Source of the DNA: Solibacillus sp040274725
GTDB lineage: Bacteria > Bacillota > Bacilli > Bacillales_A > Planococcaceae
DNA length: 64,000 bases
Reading direction: 5' to 3'
Assembly: GCA_040274725.1 (NCBI GenBank)
Contig: JBEMAQ010000003.1
Coordinates: forward strand, 1-64,000
Shown: positions 61,002-64,000 of the stretch, in pieces
Layout of the letters: the number at the start of each line of letters is the position of its first letter
How positions within the stretch are numbered: the stretch's first letter is position 1
Made by a program: the position numbers and the translations under genes
The notes under the pieces: generated by a model
Seen by the model: only the letters and a program-made list of their open reading frames with translations
Database searches by the model: none
Told to the model about the DNA's origin: nothing

Positions 61002-61031
61002 ATTATAATATAGACATTTCATGCACGTCAA
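61002..61031 (-). promoter_or_regulatory. Sigma-A promoter of the alaS T-box leader
   Basis: TTGACG (61026-61031) and TATAAT (61002-61007) with an 18-base spacer. The -35 box lies a few bases outside the stop codon of the MFS gene. Confidence 0.75.
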
Positions 61032-61036
61032 TCGCT

Positions 61037-62182
61037 TTAGTAGTGAAAACGATTGCGTGTTGCAAGTAACAGGACAATCGCTGGAATTGTACAGACTGTC
61101 ATCCCTAAAAATGCGAGTCCTGGCTCTATTTCATACAGCATCCCACCAAACAGCGTGAGCACCGCTGCACTTAAGCTCATCGCAAATGCAGAATAGAGCC
61201 CTTGTGCATTCGCCATTTGCTCCTGCGGCAATTCTTTTGAGATAAAACGGATAAATGCATAGTGCGCAACACCAAATGACAGCGCGTGCAGTGCTTGTGA
61301 CAAAATAAAAATCCAAATGCTCGGGAATATAAAAATCAATCCCCAGCGTACAGATGCGCCAATCGCGGCGAGTAGTAATAGTGAGGATGGACGCCACTTC
61401 GCTAAAAAAGTATCAGCTTTCAAAAAGTACAGCACTTCAAATAACACCGCAACATTGAGCACCATCCCAATATAAAACGGATTGACGTTTAAATGTTGCA
61501 AATAAATATAGCCATAGTTGTAATACGCCGCATGTGCACCTTGGAGTAAAATGACGACGATTAATACGACAACAAAACTTCCCCTCGAAAATAACTGTTT
61601 CATCGATACGGCTTTTTTTATCACTTTCGGCTTCTCTGAGAGCATCTCGGGCGCTGGCATTAGTTGGATCACAAGCATCCCTACAAGGCCAAGGATCATA
61701 CTCCACAAAATCGCCTGCTCACCGAATACACCCGTAAACATACTTATAATAAGAACAGATACGATAAAGGCAATCGAGCCAAATGAACGCGCCTTCCCGT
61801 ACTCGATGCCCCCCTGTTGCATAAGCACTGTCGCACTACTCTCAACAGCCGGTAAAAGCGCAGGATACGCGATATGGAATAATAACGTAATCATTAATAA
61901 GCTACTAAACGAATTTGCCGGCACATACAGTAGCGCAACAGCGAGCGAAAAGGCCGTAAAGAACACGAGGACCATTTTATTGCTCCAGCGCTTTGATAAA
62001 GACGGGAATAAAAACATCGTCGATCCCGCACGTACAACAAGACCGAGACTCATCACAAGGCTTGCCTGTGCAATGGACAGTCCTTTATGCGAAACGAGCC
62101 AGCCTGTCCAGTATGGTAGGAACACGCCCCATGTGAAGAAAAATGTAATAAAGTTTTTCGATAACCAACGTTGGTGATTCAT
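61037..62182 (-). CDS. MFS transporter (HcaT/phenylpropionate permease-like)
   Basis: 381 residues and about 12 membrane helices, starting MNHQRWLSKNFITFFFTWGV; GGAAATGGG upstream. Domain resembles the MFS_1-like PPP-type family (short 12-TM permeases such as HcaT); transported compound unknown. A start 25 codons earlier lacks a site. It is divergent from a YeiL-like regulator with a CRP/FNR-type palindrome in the gap, so control by that regulator is likely. No terminator is visible before the alaS promoter. Confidence 0.85.
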   Translation of the reverse strand: MNHQRWLSKNFITFFFTWGVFLPYWTGWLVSHKGLSIAQASLVMSLGLVVRAGSTMFLFPSLSKRWSNKMVLVFFTAFSLAVALLYVPANSFSSLLMITLLFHIAYPALLPAVESSATVLMQQGGIEYGKARSFGSIAFIVSVLIISMFTGVFGEQAILWSMILGLVGMLVIQLMPAPEMLSEKPKVIKKAVSMKQLFSRGSFVVVLIVVILLQGAHAAYYNYGYIYLQHLNVNPFYIGMVLNVAVLFEVLYFLKADTFLAKWRPSSLLLLAAIGASVRWGLIFIFPSIWIFILSQALHALSFGVAHYAFIRFISKELPQEQMANAQGLYSAFAMSLSAAVLTLFGGMLYEIEPGLAFLGMTVCTIPAIVLLLATRNRFHY

Positions 62183-62242
62183 TTCCCATTTCCTTTCCAA
62201 ACGCAATTTAATTGAATGATAGCACGAGAAAACATACAATAA

Positions 62243-62258
62243 TGTGAGATATCTCATA
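62243..62258. promoter_or_regulatory. CRP/FNR-type palindrome in the MFS/YeiL-like intergenic region
   Basis: TGTGA-GATATC-TCATA, close to the CRP/FNR-family consensus TGTGA-N6-TCACA; the inner TGAGATATCTCA is a perfect 12-bp palindrome. It is the only such site in the 100 bases between the divergent genes. Confidence 0.6.
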
Positions 62259-62285
62259 TTTTTATGTTAGGAGTTGTTCTATACT

Positions 62286-62954
62286 TTGAGAAAGTTACCT
62301 GAAGCAGAAGGTTTACACTATATTGAGAAATACCCGATTTCTCCATTCTTTTCATTCGATATTACCCCTTATTTACATGTTTTTGAATTTGATAAGGGCG
62401 AATTTATTTTCCAGGAGCAATCATTCTCTGATTATTTATATTACATGATTGAAGGCAAGGCGAAATTATATATTACACATAAAAACGGCAAGGTGTCGTT
62501 AATTGATTTTTTATCCTCCCCGACATTTATGGGCGAGATGGAGCTCTTAAATGAGGAGCGCTACTCAAAAGGCATACAAACTGTGACCAAAACGATTTGT
62601 TTAGCGGTGCCAGTGCGCGAGGTGCGAGACAAATTATTAGCGGATCCGATTTTTTTAAAAATACTCTGCCTATTTCTTAGCCAAAAAGCAACGAGCATGA
62701 CGGCTAAATATACGCAAAACCAAGCATATCCACTTGAAAACAGGCTCGCATCCTTTATTTTAATGTCATCGGACCAAAATTTTTATAAAGAAAAGCATAC
62801 TGAGGTGTGTGAATATTTAGGCGTATCCTATCGCCACTTACTTTTTGTGCTCGCACAATTTTGCGAGGCAGGTTATTTAACGAAGCATAACCGGGGATTT
62901 ATTTTAGAAGACGTTGAAACACTCAAGCAACTTGCACTTGAAAGTCAATATTAA
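62286..62954 (+). CDS. YeiL-like CRP/FNR-family regulator
   Basis: About 222 residues. Start is uncertain: TTG at 62286 (AGGAG 12 bases upstream) or TTG at 62274 directly on the ribosome binding site. N-terminal cyclic-nucleotide-binding fold (about 25-135; [20 protein letters not shown]), C-terminal winged helix with [20 protein letters not shown]. Much of it matches E. coli YeiL ([20 protein letters not shown]). E. coli YeiL is linked to stationary-phase survival. Effector is unknown; no Fe-S cysteine cluster is evident at the N-terminus. It probably controls the divergent MFS gene. Confidence 0.88.
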   Translation: [222 protein letters not shown]

Positions 62955-62996
62955 GAAAAACGTATTCGCCCCTACTTGCACGCGAGAGATTGAAGT

Positions 62997-63054
62997 GACC
63001 TCGAGCGTGTGGCGCGAATGCCTAGACGTATAAACGCCAAATTTTATACTTTCT
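62997..63054. repeat. Second copy of the intergenic repeat core
   Basis: GACCTCGAG-x-TGGCGC-x-GCCTAGAC-x-AAACGC-x-AAATTTTATACTTTCT, sharing these blocks in the same order with 49563-49622. It sits after the YeiL-like gene. A dispersed, probably short repeat family. Confidence 0.65.
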
Positions 63055-63065
63055 GATACATTAAA

Positions 63066-63103
63066 AAAGCTGTGTGAAAGCCCCTCGCTTTCACACAGCC
63101 TAC
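63066..63103 (-). terminator. Terminator after nupC
   Basis: GCTGTGTGAAAG / CTTTCACACAGC perfect stem with a CGAGGGG loop and TTTTTTAA on the minus strand. Confidence 0.92.
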
Positions 63104-63108
63104 ATAAA

Positions 63109-64000
63109 TTATAAGAACATACCCGCAATTGCTGCAGATAACAGTGATGCTAATGTACCCGCAACAACTGCTTTTACCGCAAGACTTGCGATCATGCCAC
63201 GTTTGTCCGGTGCCATACCACCTAAACCACCGATTAAAATACCCATTGAGCTTAAGTTTGCGAAACCGCAAAGTGCGAATGAAATAATAATCGCTGTTTT
63301 ATCAGAGAACTCACCGATTACTGGACCAAAGTTAGAGTAAGCAACGAATTCATTTAAGATTAATTTTTGACCAATAAATGAACCTGCACGTACTGCCTCA
63401 TCCCAAGGAACACCAATCAGGAATGCAAGTGGTGCGAATACATAACCAAGTAAACCTTCAAGCGTTACGTTTTCTAAGCCGAATAAACCAGCAACACCGC
63501 CAAGTAAACCATTTAGTAATGCGATTAATGCGATGAAGCATAGTAACATCGCCCCTACATTTACTGCAAGCTTCATCCCATCTGATGCACCCATTGCTGC
63601 TGCATCAATGACGTTTGTCGCTTCTGAATTACGTTCTAATTTGAAATCTGCTTCGTCAATTTTTTCCGTTTCTGGAATCATTAACTTCGCTAAAATTAAA
63701 CCTGCAGGTGCAGCCATGAAGCTTGCTGCTAATAAGTACTCAAGTGGTACACCTAGTAAAGAGTAACCAATTAATACTGAACCTGATACTGACGCAAGAC
63801 CGCCCGTCATAACCGCGAACATTTGTGATTTTGTCATTTTGTTTAAAAATGGACGAATAACAAGTGGCGCTTCTGTTTGACCGACGAAAATGTTTGCCGC
63901 AGCGTTTACAGATTCTGCTTTTGACGTTCCTAATACTTTCGATAAGAAACCACCGATAATTTTAATAACTAATTGCATAATCCCTAAATAGTAAAGCACA
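63109..64000 (-). CDS. nupC: NupC-type concentrative nucleoside transporter (3' part)
   Basis: The last 296 residues are present; the start lies beyond the window. It has the CNT family core with NIFVGQTEAPL, SVSGSVLIGY and ILNEFVAYSNF, a gate domain and an end in GTLASLLSAAIAGMF. It takes up nucleosides with Na+ or H+. Terminator follows. Together with cdd, deoC and udk it completes salvage of pyrimidine nucleosides. Confidence 0.93.
   Translation of the reverse strand, partial: VLYYLGIMQLVIKIIGGFLSKVLGTSKAESVNAAANIFVGQTEAPLVIRPFLNKMTKSQMFAVMTGGLASVSGSVLIGYSLLGVPLEYLLAASFMAAPAGLILAKLMIPETEKIDEADFKLERNSEATNVIDAAAMGASDGMKLAVNVGAMLLCFIALIALLNGLLGGVAGLFGLENVTLEGLLGYVFAPLAFLIGVPWDEAVRAGSFIGQKLILNEFVAYSNFGPVIGEFSDKTAIIISFALCGFANLSSMGILIGGLGGMAPDKRGMIASLAVKAVVAGTLASLLSAAIAGMFL

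Noticed and set aside
61551..62177. Plus-strand frame of 208 codons opposite the MFS gene
   Set aside because: Mirror of the hydrophobic transporter codons, no ribosome binding site, no recognisable domain.
1..64000. CRISPR array, rRNA or tRNA genes
   Set aside because: No regularly spaced repeats and no tRNA-like cloverleaf or rRNA-like conserved stretches were recognised by eye in the intergenic regions.

Overview
The window looks like the chromosome of a low-GC, endospore-forming Firmicute of the family Planococcaceae/Caryophanaceae (Lysinibacillus or Solibacillus type). The order recO-era-cdd-dgkA-ybeY-pgpH-phoH-yqfD-yqfC-floA-yqeZ-rpsU, hrcA-grpE-dnaK-dnaJ-prmA-rsmE-mtaB, lepA-spoIIP-gpr-rpsT-holA-comEC-comEB-comEA-yqeM-rsfS-yqeK-nadD-yhbY-aroE-yqeH-yqeG and greA-udk-yrrO-yrrN-yrrM-mltG-yrzB-ruvX-ireB-alaS is the Bacillus order, but glycyl-tRNA synthetase is the single-chain type. 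Sporulation genes (spoIIP, gpr, yqfC/yqfD, an uninterrupted pro-sigK) show that it is a spore former. The genus is an inference; no rRNA gene or marker is available to confirm it.

Layout. 1-2.6 kb: 3' end of glyS, a Yip1-type membrane protein, a broken Mrr-like restriction endonuclease gene and an unknown 155-residue protein. 2.6-15 kb: minus-strand housekeeping and sporulation block with an extra CapA-like gene between recO and era. 15-19.4 kb: accessory region with a small unknown gene behind a sigma-B-like promoter, rpsU, deoC, a lipoprotein and its frame-shifted relative, and an approximately 1.6 kb island at the 3' end of mtaB (HNH and possible RecU-like remnants around an S-layer-homology protein), flanked by 45-bp direct repeats made of the mtaB 3' end. 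19.4-30.6 kb: mtaB, a CrtN/CrtI-type carotenoid desaturase with a CarH/LitR-like operator array, then the CIRCE-controlled heat-shock operon and hemW. 30.7-47 kb: lepA, spore protease and spoIIP, rpsT, competence genes, NAD and shikimate genes, ribosome-assembly GTPases and psd. 47-64 kb: pssA with a possible pseudoknot in its leader, sigK, mtnN, yrrS, greA, udk and the tRNA 5-methoxyuridine genes, mltG, two DUF1292 genes, ruvX, ireB, alaS behind a T-box, a divergent MFS transporter/YeiL-like regulator pair, and the 3' part of a NupC-type nucleoside transporter.

Most genes form tightly packed minus-strand operons with 1-32 nt overlaps, and Rho-independent terminators mark the unit ends. Working groups are: ribosome biogenesis and translation (era, ybeY, rsfS, yhbY, yqeH, rpsU, rpsT, lepA, rsmE, prmA, mtaB, alaS, glyS), protein folding (hrcA to dnaJ), DNA uptake (comEA/EB/EC), the late mother-cell and forespore programme (yqfC/D, spoIIP, gpr, sigK), phospholipid synthesis (psd/pssA) and wobble-uridine modification (yrrM/N/O).

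The observations I would check first are the direct-repeat-flanked island at mtaB, a parallel but older 3'-end duplication at phoH, the tandem nTnTACAn array in front of the carotenoid gene, the overlapping inverted repeats before pssA, and the CRP/FNR-type palindrome between the MFS and YeiL-like genes. I did not find a CRISPR array, rRNA, tRNA or intact insertion sequence. I also see no clearly new multi-gene defence or metabolic system.
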